Assembly: GCA_001683735.1 (NCBI GenBank)
Contig: LUGG01000001.1
Location: 62,001 to 126,000, forward strand
Reading direction: 5' to 3'
Source of the DNA: Grifola frondosa
Taxonomy: Eukaryota > Basidiomycota > Agaricomycetes > Polyporales > Grifolaceae
DNA: 64,000 bases
Shown: positions 11,136 to 23,447 of the stretch, one piece after another
Layout: every line of letters begins with the position of its first letter
How positions within the stretch are numbered: the first letter of the stretch is position 1
The notes under the pieces: model-generated
Told to the model about the DNA's origin: nothing
Database searches by the model: none
The model's input: the letters and a program-made list of their open reading frames with translations, nothing else
Program-made: the position numbers and the translations under genes

Positions 11136-12533
11136 CGTGCATGCTCGTCAATATACTTGTACATCCATGATCTGCTGCAACGGACATCGCGGTGTGATCT
11201 GCAGACGACCACCAGATCAGTTTTAGCAAGAAACATCATCTCCATTACTGAATACCTGGTCCAACGCAGTGTATTCTCAGAGAAGAGTCGTGTGCGGTGA
11301 CCGTCATTTTTGTCCTCTTGCCCCCGTCGAGCGCTTCGTGTCTCTGACGGATCGTCTACGTGGAAGGTATAACATGCGCCGCTGCCCGACCTATGAGACC
11401 GCTGACGATGATACGGAATTTCTATCACTAAAAATACAGGAGTGTCATCTACGTCAGTCAATGGCGCTGGATCACGAATTTGCACCCCCGTGCTTACCCA
11501 GGCAACCATCGTCGGGCATGGCAATTAGACACCCTTCGATCGTTCCCTCGATATAACGTGAATGCAAATCCGACGCTGTTCGAGCTCCAATTTGCGCCTT
11601 CGTGCTTACCCGGGCAGCCATCTTGGGCATGGCAGTTTGGCCACTCTCATCATGATCATTCGCGCGACGTACCACAAATCGTACTATCGAATGTCCACTA
11701 GGCGAACTCGATTGAGATCAAGCGCTATCTAAGCTCTCTGTGAGGTTGGTGGTCGAGTTCTCCCAAGGTGTGCCAGTACTTGGCCATTTGAATGCATGTC
11801 GTCAGATAGCCTTATACCTATGTCGTAGACAGTTGCAATAGCCAATCGCGATAGATCAATCATTTAGAGCATCGGACAACAAGCACGGTCGAAAGTCCTC
11901 CAAGTATGTTTGATGCCCATGCGGCGGGGAGGTGAAGCCCCCACCAAGACACATTATATGTCGACATGCCTTTCGCATTTTATCGTATTGTTGGATTATC
12001 AGATTTTCTGCGATAGCTACGCATCGCGGGATTGAATGGCCTGTGTGTAGTGGTGAGAGAAAATGTGCGCGTTTTTCAGAGGATCCCCCATGCTTTCTCC
12101 GCTTTTGATAGAGTTGGCCCGGTCTATCTGTCAGATAGCTACGCGGAATACAAGGTTGATAGGATGGACGCGTTCTTCAGAACGAGGTTGTTAACAGAGT
12201 GGGCACGTGACCGGAGATTTCAAGTTCGAATAAGATCCGAGCCACGGAATTGAACAGTTCTTTCTCCATTCCTGCTGTACTCTTCGTTCCATAGTATTGT
12301 GCCGCAGCTGTGCGGGAGAATGTGCGCGACATCGATAGCAACAAACATTGATGAACCATCTGTGGACCCATCCATTCCAAAAAATTGACTGATTTCCGAA
12401 TCAGATGTGCAGTTTTCCAGCCGCATGTGTACCTACAATGTTTACTGACAAATTGACACACGGATCACAGGCGTTATATTAATTTTTCGGCGTTGTACTG
12501 GTCCTCCGGAGTCATACCCTGGTCCCCACAGCA
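11136..12533. other. Intergenic region, 1.4 kb
   Basis: No protein family is recognisable. The one visible structure is an imperfect direct repeat near 11.5 kb, listed separately. Confidence 0.5.
11465..11640 (+). repeat. Imperfect direct repeat, about 63 bp, two copies
   Basis: Copies lie at about 11465-11527 and 11578-11640. Both contain AATTTGC followed by CGTGCTTACCC, GGCA, CCATC and GGGCATGGCA, with roughly 80 percent identity by eye and a spacing of 113 bases. They are not part of any recognised gene; their origin is unknown. Confidence 0.6.
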
Positions 12534-13253
12534 ATGGCTATTTTTCCTGATGTTGATCTAGACTCGATCAACCGGTCGGGCGAGCCCTGTGAGACTATCT
12601 TCTCACTACGCACACACGAAGATCCTGACGGTGTAACCCCGCTGCTATCCATGAATGCTTTCGATGATAGATGGAGTGCGGCAACGCCGGCGACGGAGAC
12701 GCCCACAGTTTTCCTCTTCGCTTATCAGAGGAAGATTCTCGAAGGCCTCACGGACACTATGGCAGGCCAGAAGTCCCTACATACACCAATTTCTCTGGTG
12801 GATGCAAAGCTGCTTGATCTCGGGGTTTTTCAGATGGGTCCTCTACATCTTTCAACCGTGTCTGCGGTGGATAAATTTACAACAAGAAGATCGTTCATCT
12901 CCCAGGTCGACGCTGCCATAATTTGCGGTGAGTCGATCCCGATCAGTCTTCATGTTCTCAGGGACCCGCATTCGTCTCTAAACGTTGTCTTTGCCATTAC
13001 CGCCATCCCTGGGCCGGTTATCAGGCTCAAGCATAGATCGTTCCCGCAGATATCACCCCACGTCCGTGCGAAGAACAAACATAGCGTCTATCTCTCCAAT
13101 CTGGCCGGGAAAAGGTCCGCTCGTTTGAACCTTCATTTCGCTATCAGCCAGGGACCAATCTGGAGCCTGGAATTGCGTATTCGCGTCCAAGCATCCGCAT
13201 CAACACTGACCCAGCACGAAGCGCAGCCAAATGCTGCCCACGGACTCTCATGA
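12534..13253 (+). CDS. Hypothetical protein, 239-codon single-exon ORF
   Basis: This is an uninterrupted 239-codon frame in a region otherwise poor in coding signal. The predicted product starts MAIFPDVDLDSINRSG, is of mixed composition without signal peptide or membrane segment, and ends in a Ser/Ala/Gln-rich tail. I recognise no domain. Its length argues for a gene, but absence of introns and of any known family leaves open a chance ORF or a fragment of a larger gene. The upstream 12490-12533 region shows no clear TATA box. Confidence 0.4.
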   Translation: MAIFPDVDLDSINRSGEPCETIFSLRTHEDPDGVTPLLSMNAFDDRWSAATPATETPTVFLFAYQRKILEGLTDTMAGQKSLHTPISLVDAKLLDLGVFQMGPLHLSTVSAVDKFTTRRSFISQVDAAIICGESIPISLHVLRDPHSSLNVVFAITAIPGPVIRLKHRSFPQISPHVRAKNKHSVYLSNLAGKRSARLNLHFAISQGPIWSLELRIRVQASASTLTQHEAQPNAAHGLS

Positions 13254-13983
13254 GATCCGTCTGGAATTAGTGCCTGTGTCACCTGTGCGCCCAGCCCGCA
13301 CGGCATGCAGCGCGGATGCCTCGCGGCGGGCTCTAATGTTGGCATTGCCCAGAAGAACTTGCCGCAAAGGGTGAGCCAAGTCCCCAGTGCTGGTTCTGCG
13401 GATGGCAAAGCCACGATCGTCTTGTAGATTGACTAACATGAATCGCTGGCTCTGGCGATGCAGATCGCCTATCTATGCTGGGAATGAAGATACGCTATTC
13501 AAGTCGATCACGATCAAGGTGCGAACTACGAATCCCTAGTCTCGGTTTTCAGTGCATGAAGCTCCAGTGAAGTCCGTTGTGACCTTTTTTGCATTATAAT
13601 AAAACCGCACTTACGAAACGTCTTTTACACTTGTGCGTAAATGCCATCACTGTTGCTTGCCTTCCGCATTGAACCCCGCGGTTCGGGGCGAAAACATACA
13701 GGTTTCCATAAATAGTCAGTATGTTCGAGAGCGATCATCCATGTTATATTGCCAACGAGGAGATCTCGCATGGATGATTACCCGAATGAAGTTCGAAGTA
13801 AAGTTTTATGCCGACTGAATCATTCGCTGTGCTTCACGTAGATTTAGGATGGTCACAATCGCCAAAAAGCAATGTTTCATCTATTCAACAAATATATCGT
13901 TCTCAATGATTGGGATGGCGATCAAAAATGCACTCAATTAACAAGAGAACGAAGCAAAAGTACCACAATGTCAACTGAATGCA
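13254..13983. other. Intergenic region
   Basis: No gene or repeat was recognised between the orphan ORF and the tRNA-Asp gene. Confidence 0.45.
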
Positions 13984-14060
13984 CTCCCTGGCGGGGAGTC
14001 GAACCCCGCTTTCGCGCGCGCAATGACAGGCGCGTGTACTGGCCGATATACTACCAGGGA
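13984..14060 (-). tRNA. tRNA-Asp (GUC) with a tiny insert in the anticodon loop
   Basis: On the minus strand the acceptor TCCCTGG pairs with CCAGGGA, the D arm is GTATATCGGCCAGTAC, the anticodon stem CGCGC/GCGCG and the T arm CGGGG-TTCGACT-CCCCG. The loop reads CTGTCA with anticodon GTC, as in other fungal tRNA-Asp genes. The gene is 77 nt where 72 is expected, so about 5 bases form a very short intron 3' of the anticodon. Confidence 0.9.
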
Positions 14061-14330
14061 TTAGTAATACTGTTTATTAATATCAAGGTAGCACATTTAA
14101 CGGAACGCGAACTTTGGAGAGACAACGGCATATGGATCCTCGAGCTTTGATTAATCTTATTTGCGCAGCACCCCGACTCAAGAGCTTGTTCGAACACGGA
14201 GAGAAAACCTTTGAATCAGTAGATTCGACCAAAGTTGTCATGTCTCTATCTATGATATGCTGGTCTTACTCCAAGTTTGAATAAGTTCAATTAGTATAAT
14301 GCGAGTGGTCGGAAGACACAAATCCACGCT

Positions 14331-15856
14331 TCATCTGACCATAGCATCTTCTATTTCGCCTGCTTTCAACTCCCACACGCTGCCAACTTCATCATGCAGC
14401 CGCTGAAAAGCACAATCAGTCATCGTCAGCGGACAGCAACACCGGTGGACTCACAGTCGTGTCGATGGCGATCCCAATCAACGCGTCCAGCACTGCGCGT
14501 CCGCACCATGCCTCAATCTGAGCGACCTCTTGCGGCGTGATGAAATCCTGGGAGGTACGGGAGGCGAATACCATCTGCGTTGCAGCTGCAATGATACGCG
14601 GTTGTGGGATAAGAGGCTTCCCTCCAGCCGCAGACGTCGCGACATCGGGCACATTTTCCTGAGTAGACGGTAGATGAGAGGGGTATATGGATGGCGAGGT
14701 AGGCATCCTGGTTATCGGCGGTGGTCTTCCACTCATGTCATGTGCCTCTATGTGCCAACTCGCAGCGAGGTGGAGTATGTGGAATGTTTCCATCTAGGCC
14801 ATGAGAGTATGCAAGTGTGCCGCGTGGAGGGAAGCGCGAGGCCAACGACGTACCTCGAAGGTAGCGAGATCTTTGTGTGAGGATATCAGATTGTCTATTA
14901 AGTCGCTGTTGTGATCCGGGAACGACGTTTGTCTTCCTTGAGAAGAGTAAAAGCTTTGAGGCGGGTCAGAATAGCCGATCACAGATAGACGTTATTATGA
15001 ATTACCTATCTGTTGATGCATTCAAAATGTTATCGACGATAGGCTTGTTGATATGAGATGGGCGATTCCTCGCCAGAGATTCTCGAATCTGGTATGAATT
15101 GAGATCACGGATAATGGAAGCCAGAGAAGCATAGACCCACGGCAAGTCGAAGAGCGGGATCAGCATGAACCGGAAGAACGGGAGGTTCTTAAGTGGTTAG
15201 CTCATCGCGAAGTTAATCGCTTACTGCCTTGCTGATCCGGTACGGGGGCTCGTCCGAGAGGCCAGTTGCGAAGTTGAAGTCGTAGTTTCTCGTGACAGCA
15301 ATACTAGCTCTAGGCACCACAACGGACCCTACAGGAACGTCAATGAGCGCACCACAGGAACCCAGCCTTACGGAGACGCCACATCGTTCTGTAGTCAGAT
15401 GAGACGCTACGAGGCTTCACACACTAGGAAAATATTGACCTCACCACCACCATGTCACCGTTGAGACATTCTCTCACCTCCCTCATAAAGAAATCAGCGT
15501 TCGAGCTTCCCATCCCGATGCTGACAATAGAAATAGGCACTCCTTTGTATCGTCCGGTAATGGTTGTGAAACCCCGCTCCGAATTTAAAGTGAAGGGCCT
15601 CGGTGAAGGGTCTAGGTATGATCCGATGCCTTGTGCCCGCGAAGGTGCTCCCACGGTAATCTTTTTGCGACTGAGCGTGCCATTTCGAAGGACAATTCCT
15701 TCGCACTCACAATGCGGTTGGCCACCTCGCCCGCTCGCAAGCCTAGGTGATAAACACGTTGATCCAACGTGCGAGGAAAATCTAGAAAACTGAATGATTA
15801 CGGGGAAGATGTATGAATCCCCCTTACATACTGGCATCGATAATCAAGTCCTTCAT
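14331..15856 (-). CDS. Uridine phosphorylase (nucleoside phosphorylase family)
   Basis: The enzyme cleaves uridine with phosphate to uracil and ribose-1-phosphate in pyrimidine salvage. The start at 15856 gives MKDLIIDA; after an intron come NFPRT and RVYHLGLRAGEVANRI, then ITVGAP, ERGFTTITGRYKGVPISIVS, IGMGSSNADFF (phosphate-binding GMG), a RLGSCGAL block spanning an intron, DVPVGSVVVP, TRNYDFNF and PYRISKA. The second half follows after more introns: HADPALRLA, ESLARNRPSHINKP, NASTD, FYSSQGRQTSFPDHN, the nucleoside-binding METFHILHLAASW (Met-Glu pair), a Pro-rich insert typical of the large fungal form, AAATQMVFASRTSQDF and a last exon ending WELKAGEIEDAMVR. All joints use GT-AG introns except one near 15190-15235, where a base seems to be missing. 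The 3' exon was found by reading the splice after DTT. Confidence 0.88.
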
Positions 15857-17054
15857 GGCCCCTCACAGAATGTGGTTCAATTACGCTGAGGCCTAGTACT
15901 TGTAGAGACCGTTGAGTGAGGTTGTCGCAGTTAACACTTTGGAAAGGCTAAAGCAGAAAACGATCGATGAATTGTCCGTCCACGTGACCAACCCCGACAT
16001 TACTCGCGGCGACGCGGGTCCATCGAATTCATGTCGGATACATGATATGATTGTATTCGATAGTGGGCACAGTACAATGGTGGATTCTCAGAATTATCCC
16101 TTGGTGTAACCAGACGGTACGTATCCACAAATCATTAATCCGATCTCAGTCTCTTGTTCACTCGTCAGCTTTGACCGACACGCGTGGATTGGAGCATGAA
16201 CCAGCGACCATGGGACATACCGCATATCCATGGGATGCACAGGACCCTATAAGATGATTCTGGATGAATTTTCTTGCAGACTAATCATAGCTAATTTCCC
16301 CACATCGAACACTGAGCTTGTGACACAGGCAAGAAGCGGTATGTGAGACTCCCCAGGCTTTTGCCGCGTACGATAGGCATTCCAGGATTGATACATATTC
16401 TCGCAGGACAATGCGTATTTCAGGATTCTCCCTTCCGACAGCATCCAAGTTCTCTTTCACAAGACTGAGAATGAACGCCCAATCCCACGAACCGCCTAAA
16501 TATTGACGCCAAACTTTCTTCTTTCCAGTTTATCGCTCGGTCCTAAGTGCTGCCACAACGCATGAGAGTGTCAAATCCGAATTGTCTGTTTGCGAAGTCA
16601 GCAGGAATGGCTCTTCCATCAAAATCCCACCATCATGGCACCACGGGATCCAACTCTGTTCCATTCCTCAACTCACACCCCATAAGGTAGCGAGATACTC
16701 AGCTTATGTCGATGCTTTAGTCATTGACTTCCTTGTAATGCTTAGAAGCGTTTATTGCTTAAGAGGTAAGAAATGGCTCATCCAAATACCACGCAGGGTA
16801 GCTTAATTGTTATCTCGTTCAAGGTCCTTGAAGTCTCCATGCAATTGCTTCTTTAGAAATAGCACGCATCCGCATATTTCCATTTCAGGCCGGATTGAGG
16901 TTCGAACAGTCCATCGCGCACGTCCTTCTCGTCGCTCATTCCATGGAACAGAAGGTTGCAGTCAGTGTGTTCAAGTGAAATGACTTGTGTGGGACGACGA
17001 CCCTAGATCCGAGCGTTCTTTCCCCTTGCCGGCCATGCTAACTGCACTCAGACA
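15857..17054. other. Intergenic region, 1.2 kb
   Basis: Only short frames are present and none resembles a known protein. No RNA gene is seen. Confidence 0.45.
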
Positions 17055-18183
17055 ATGGACCCAGGGAAGTTGCGTAAAACGGAACGTTGGAAAGCTGCAA
17101 TGGGCCTGACTGATAATAATAAACTAGTGAGTTTTTCCACCACACCGGTGGGGTGCGCGAGGGTGTGGGGAGCGTGCTGTCCCTGGGGACTAGCGACCCT
17201 GACGCCAGCGCGTCTGCCGCGGACGTCCGTTAAGACGTACTATGATGGTCGGTGCAGATTGTCGCTGATAGTTATGTGGCCTCTGTGCCTGGTGTCACCC
17301 CAAAGCGGATATGTGTCGTCTTATGCTCAAGAATTAGCCCGCGATATTGTCACGTATCCAACAAATGATTCGGTCTTCGGCTCCGTGTGTCTTGCTGCCT
17401 TGTGGTATCGACGGGTCTTACTCGGTTGTCCGCACTCTGACAATATGGCTCGCCAGCCCAGTCGCTATGGCCCTCTGCCTGCTCTTGGTCGCTATTGCGT
17501 GGCACTCCTGTGCTTGGCATCGCGGAGTCGGCAAGTCGACTAGTACACGGTGTGTGGCTCTCGACGGCCGAAGAAGTAAAGCCCCGGCGTTCCTTTGCAC
17601 ATTGTCCGCATTCCCATCCATGCCTAGTCTCTGAAACCCATGACATCAGCGACAAATGGGGGCGAATTTTGTCACGAGACTTACTCGAGTCTCGCGCGAT
17701 CTAGTGTGTTCTTCCTGGCGCACAGGGATATCAGGACCTCATGACTATGCAGCCGGACACGAGCACGAGGTACTTCTCACCGGAAGTCTGTGGCATGGCC
17801 GGATGACCAGCGCGCAGGAGGACTCGTTGCGTCGAAGGCAACGTCACATGCTGCCCCATCGTTCCTGCCGCTATCAGGGGAGCGTCCCAACTTGCTGTTC
17901 GTGGGCAGCGAGATAATCTTGCGTGAGCCAGACGGGAAGCTGTCGCTCGTCCGTAGATCGGAACTGTCATTCGAGACCTCGCCGACGGAAGCAACGGACT
18001 TTTATTTGTCGAACCTCGGTGCAAAGAAGTCTAAGCGCTTCTGCCAAGACTGATATCGCTGCCAGCGTCGGCAGACCAGTTATATTCGATCCAGGGCGTC
18101 TTGCTCTCCATATTTCGTCATTTCATGACAACGCCTCTGATACCTGCTTATCATGTGTAGGATTCTTCACAAAACAGCAATGA
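17055..18183 (+). other. Possible degraded coding region with one hydrophobic segment
   Basis: GC content and codon-like periodicity are raised compared with the flanks. One frame near 17398-17530 holds a plausible transmembrane stretch (TIWLASPVAMALCLLLVAIA). Another frame downstream (17572-17704) reads EVKPRRSFAHCPHSHPCLVS. No single open frame or convincing set of GT-AG introns joins them, and no family is recognised. It may be a decayed or indel-damaged gene for a membrane protein. Confidence 0.25.
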
Positions 18184-19941
18184 ACATCGTCGCCTCATCA
18201 TCGACCAAGTGACGAGCCATGGCGCTGTCACCCTGTCTGATCGTCGACGACCACGCTGAATCACCCGTCAAGCCTCTATATCTGTCTAAATCCTCGCGAC
18301 GCAACTGGCTGACTCGCCCGCATCAAATGACCGGGATTTCAGAAGTTTACTGGCGTATAGCTTAATCTTACGACGCGTCCGCCTTCAAATCATTGCATAT
18401 GCACACGGACTGAAGCTTTGGAAATTGGGATCAACATGGATAAATCTGAACGATCAAGGGGACGAGACTCTGCGTTGATTTGGGGCCAGGTTGGCCATGT
18501 ACGGGTTTTCGTAGGGCTTCGTCGTAATCAGGCGCCGTCACTCCGTGGTCGTGTGGGACGCGCCACAATCTCGCGCAGGCAAGCGGTTGCCTCCCCCCGG
18601 TGCGTAGTGAGTTGATTCTTCCGTGCATGACCCACCGGCCGCTGCGAGCAATTTCAGATTGCATTTGCAAGCGAGTTGACGTACCCGAGAATTTACACGT
18701 GGCCAGCCGGCGGCTTCAGAGTCCGTTTGGATCTCAATTTAGTCAAGTCGGAGATCAACGTCGTTGACCGTGTGGAACAAGAACAAATGCAAACATAGCG
18801 GGGAGTCACAAAATTTTGGGCAGAAAAGGATGAAGATGCGTTCGGTATGGCATCCGTGGCAAGTCACACCAGCGGGGTGAGTTCGGTATCTCGAAGGAGA
18901 AGTCAAGGATCACAACGAATCACAAGACGGAAAATACCGACCGTTTGAAAAGGGTCGCGCGGGAACATCAGGCTGCGATGTGGGGACGCCACATACCTAG
19001 ACGAGGCGACGTTTCGCAAATGAATGAGATCTTCACAGCACTAGTAGTGCAAGTGTGTATGTTCACGTTCTTCCGAGATGAAGCATCTCTGACTGAATAC
19101 CGGAAATTGGACAGTGAGAGTTCCGCGACTTTTCGTAAATTCTCCGACATGGATGGCATTCCCACGATGAATTCCTAAGGGTTGGATCATATTTTCGACC
19201 CGGAAATACTGTTCGATTGTCTTCTGGCACCCGCAGACCGTCTGATGGACGCAACTTTACGTGGATAAACGGGGGCCCGTTGGAGAAAATGTGACACGCT
19301 GTGTGTGGAATGATTATGCAGCTACAGGATGCTGGCGTTAGCTACTGGACGTTGCTGCTAGCTACGGAACGTTGGTTCGTGAGTAGGGGTCGACCTTTTG
19401 GGAACAAATGATGAGACTGAGTGATTTCGGGCGTTGTGACCCGGGAAGCAGTGACCATGGAGGCTGGCGGCGGCTAGCCGGATGGGGGAGCCAAAAGGCT
19501 GGATAAATCTAAAAAGGCAAACTGGAGAGGCAGATCCGGGCGAGTGGAATATTCGGATTTCTGGGCTAGTGACCAGCAGCGAGTGACCACCAGCCGCTAA
19601 TTGGACCAGCGTGCCTGTGTCCCGGCGTGCATCCAGGGTGCATCCAATGTCAGTGTGTCACTTTCTCCAGGTTCTCCGGGATGAATATTCGTCTTTCGAT
19701 TCGTGGCTTTGACTATCTCCTCTACTATCTTCCCTCGCCTTTCATTCAAAACCACTCCCCTTCCTCGTCTACAGCTCCCGCCACACCCTCTTCTCTTGCG
19801 TCCGTACATCAGCAGGCGTCTAAATACAACGCCCCATAGCTCAGCCGACCATCTTGTGCCCTCCAGTTCCGTTGTACCCCGCGCATTTTCCTCTGCAAGC
19901 TGCGAGACCGGCTTTCTGTGTGGTGGTAATAGCTGCGCTCT
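18184..19941 (+). promoter_or_regulatory. Long region upstream of the HMG-box gene
   Basis: There is no recognised gene. Near 19330-19375 a short repeat (GCTAGCTACGGAACGTTGG and a variant) appears, and from about 19710 to 19870 the strand is strongly pyrimidine-rich (CT blocks), as is usual in the leader of fungal regulatory genes. The length suggests either extended upstream control or an unrecognised non-coding gene. Confidence 0.35.
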
Positions 19942-21492
19942 GATGAGTCGCTATCACCTGGATGCGCACTTCAGTTCGGAATTTGCCGGCACTGTGCAGG
20001 AAGGACAAGTGGAACTCGTCCGACATGACAGAGACGGTTCGGTGGGCTCGGAAGCTAGCTCAAGCTACAACCCGTACCCTCACATCCACAAAGATGACGA
20101 CGATGTTATCGGTGAGACTCTTTGTCCATTTCCTTTATTCGCCGCTGAGCGTTTCCGACCATAGAGGACCCGCATCTTGCCTTAACGTCCCAGACCTTGA
20201 ACGCAGACGGGACTCCCAAAAGGCCTATGAACGCTTTCATGATCTTTGCGAGGAAACGGAGGCCGCAGATATCTGCCGCGAATCAAATGATGCGTACTGG
20301 AGATGTCAGTAAGATACTCAGCAAAGAATGGAATACGATGGAAATGGTCGGTACTCTTGCCTGCTTGCCTGCGCATGAACCCCTCTAACGAACGTGCTTT
20401 ACAGTCAGAGAAGAAGTTCTATCTGGATCAGGCGAAGAAGTTGAAGGACAACTTCAATTCAAAATACCGGACTACGTCTATCGTCGACGACCGAACAACT
20501 CCCGCAAAAAGCGCAAGCCAGATTCGGAACACGAGTCTCCTATTGATGCAGCCCATGCTGCAGACACGGAGGATGCTTCACTAGAGGAGACGTCCCCCAT
20601 CGAAAGTGACGACCCCGCGATCAGCCCTACATCGCCAGAACTCCCATACCCCCGCGCGCAGGGCGTCCATGCATCTGCGACATACCAAGGCCACGACGCT
20701 TTCGTTCCATCACAATCGTCTTGCACATATTCATATCCCTCGGACTTCTCTACAGGCCAATTCGGACAACCCTCACGCTTTCCCCAATACTCATCTCCTA
20801 CAGACAGCACACTGCCCACGCCCATCAGCTCGCTCAGACCGGCACCCGATAGCATTCCGGTCTCTCAAGGGTATCAGTCACATACCCTGTATCATAGCCA
20901 ACCCCAGCCATCGTCCTACCCGCCCCAGGGCTCCCACACAGGCAACGCGTGGGAACCCACGCGGAGCAGCGCCAGGTCGGACCAAGCACGCAGCTGGTCT
21001 GCCCTACCTACTTTGGATACGAACTTTGTGCGCCAAAGGCCCGCCTCCTCGCTCGTCATGCGCTCAGATGCATACTCGCCTCAGGTGCCGAATCGTTCTT
21101 GGTCCGCCACCACCTCATCCACCACATCGAGCAGCTCTGGCTCGACCTACAATTCCGCTTTCCCCACACTCACGTCCTCGTTCGTCCCGAAAGAGTCACC
21201 CTCGCAGAAAAGCGCAGATGTCGCGCCGTCACCGACGTCGCAGCCGGGCAGTGCACAGGAGTACTTCCATCCGTCCTCTGCCCAGTTCCAGCGCATGTCA
21301 TCCTCCGCTAGGCAGGACGGGGCGCAGCCGCAGAGTGACTACGCCCACTCGTCTATTCCCCCGCAGCCGATGGGCCCTTCCTATGGATCTCCACTTCAAA
21401 ATGCGAGCCAATGGCCGCAGCAGTACCCCGCGCCTCTTCGAGCCACACCCAGCGACTATCCAACATCTTTCCGCTCTCGTCTCCTTCAGTGA
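19942..21492 (+). CDS. HMG-box transcription factor (MATA_HMG/Sox-like box)
   Basis: This is a nuclear DNA-binding regulator. Exon 1 from 19942 gives MSRYHLDAHFSSEF and an acidic stretch; an intron at about 20111-20164 leads to the box: DGTPKRPMNAFMIFARKRRP, then MMRTGDVSKILSKEWNTM, a 60-bp intron, then KKFYLDQAKKLKDNF. The segment after the box (YVYRRRPNNSRKKRK, a basic nuclear-localisation type) lies one frame over, because TACCGG at 20465-20470 lacks one C against the expected TACCCGG. The rest is a long low-complexity tail rich in Ser, Pro, Gln and Tyr (activation-domain type) to the stop at 21492. This architecture matches basidiomycete HMG regulators of mating and development (Pcc1/Prf1/Rop3-like), but which of these it is cannot be decided here. 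Confidence 0.88.
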
Positions 21493-23447
21493 AGGAGCCC
21501 CGCGGCCTTCCGCTGGCGCCAGCCAGTCGCACATGTACTGGGATAGATACGATGGGCGCTAGGTGTTCGCTTACCGTAACGATACTCGCTTCTCGCTCTC
21601 GGATGTCGCATCTTTGGGGTTCATACAATATTGCCATCAGTTCAGCCCGGTCTTGTTGGTCGTACATCGTTGTCTCGATATTCTCGCTTTCCCATGGACT
21701 CTGTCGCACACAATCCCTATGCACCTGTATTATTGCGGTTCCGCGCTCACATACTCGTTGTCACTTGCTAGCTGTGTATACTCCCCATTCATGTTTCTCG
21801 CCCGCCGCGGTGCACAACCACCTGCCGCCGGAGTGCGCGTTCGGTGCCAGAGCGGCCCTATCTGGGCTGGAGACGCCGATCTGTCAGCGCGCCGCGCGGG
21901 TCAGATCGATGCGATGTGGTGGCTGCTTCCGCCGGCCCACGATGCGCAAATCACAAACGCCGACTTCGCCATGAGCGCGCCACTATTTAATGCAAGCTGC
22001 GTGGTCCGGCCGGGGGACAGTGGCACTGTCTCACCGCTGTGCACGAGCGCGCAGACACATTCCAGACGGCGCGCAACAAATGCAGATCGTTCGGAACCAC
22101 GCACTGGATCCTGCTTTCCCAGGCCGGCTTCTCGTCGTTCTCGCTGCGTGCGCACAAGGTCGCGAGCACACCTTCGTCCTGGGTGTTTCCGAACAGGCAC
22201 CGGGCAGCGGGGAACAGGGTTGCTTCGTTCCAGAAAGACGACGTCGAGTCTCATGAGCGCGGGACACTGCGTTCAGCGCCAACATGCGCCGGTTATTGCC
22301 TCCAGCTGATCGCCAGCCCGTCGAAGCCGAACAGAGCACGTACATTACTGGTGCCGTGACTGTCAAGGGACGTCTTTCATGGAGGCCGCGCGCGCGACAC
22401 TGTCGTTGTGGCTGGTGCTTCCCAGACGAGACATGGCCTAGTCGCCGAAGGCTGGTTCTCATCGTCAGTGGTTCGGGCTGATCGCACTTGATTGGCTGAA
22501 TAGAATAATACTTGGGAACGCCATGAAGGACAGCGGGGCTGCAGTGGGCCTCGCATCTGTCAATGAGCATTGCGGATATCAGCATGTGTCATGATTGGGA
22601 TGGGCACGCACTTTGCCCTGTGGATCGTAGCCCAGCCAGGGCACTCGGACGCCCATACGCTGGAATACAACATCCGACTGCACCTGCGGCGCAGGAAGTC
22701 CGGATGCAGACAAAGGACACAGTCTCGAACGCTTCGCAGGTGAGTGGCTTGAGAATTAGAACGCGTGCACAAACAGAGCTGTCCGCTCTGGCGGTTCCTG
22801 CAGATTCGACGAACGCACCCGAGCAGAGTCTGTTGTAGTGATTGGCTCTCAGAACTGTGCTCGCGAAAAGGTCCCTGATCTGGCGGAAACTGTGAATAGC
22901 CTCGCCCCGCAGCGAGGCTTTACGTCAACACATTAAGGGGGCAGACTTTCCCGTGAGCGACTACAAGGGCGATCGATTTTGTGTGATCTTGAGGTGCGCA
23001 GTGCGTACCTTGTGTATCATCAGTGCATTATCTATTTTAAAGCTGGGAGTGGCTTCCACACCTTCAATTTGTATGCATTATCATCATGATGAACAACGGT
23101 TGCTTGAACTTCGATCTGCCAATGAGCTTGAGAACACGTTAAATAGAGTATTTGCGAACAGAATATTCGCGAAGTGTGGAGGCATACTCGGCAATCTGGC
23201 TGCTTTTCGTGCCATGTCCATCGCGGCAACAATATGGGCGATGCATCCGACCCGCCAACCACGCCCGCATGTTTGAAAACCAAGTACGAGCACCGGGAAA
23301 CCGGTAAGATCGGCACCCGACCCGCCATCACGATCACCGGCGCCTGAGCTTGTTCACCAACGCAGCGGCTGCTGGTTGACGCAACTCTGTCAGTCTTCCA
23401 TCGCCCCACCCAGCTAGCACCGTACACGTAGACAGCTCTTCCAGCAG
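21493..23447. other. Region without a recognised gene, 2 kb
   Basis: GC-rich frames are open on both strands between 21.8 and 22.6 kb (for example 22039-22359 plus and 22031-22585 minus), but none shows a known domain or joins into a spliced gene. The last 150 bases before the SDR gene are its promoter; I see no clear TATA box. Confidence 0.4.

Noticed and set aside
20606..21562. Long plus-strand frame of 318 codons
   Set aside because: It overlaps the HMG-box gene's Ser/Pro-rich tail in another frame and has an Arg/His/Pro-skewed composition typical of a shadow frame.
22031..22585. Minus-strand frame of 184 codons, and plus-strand frames over the same bases
   Set aside because: Several frames are open because of high GC; none has a domain, signal peptide or supporting introns.
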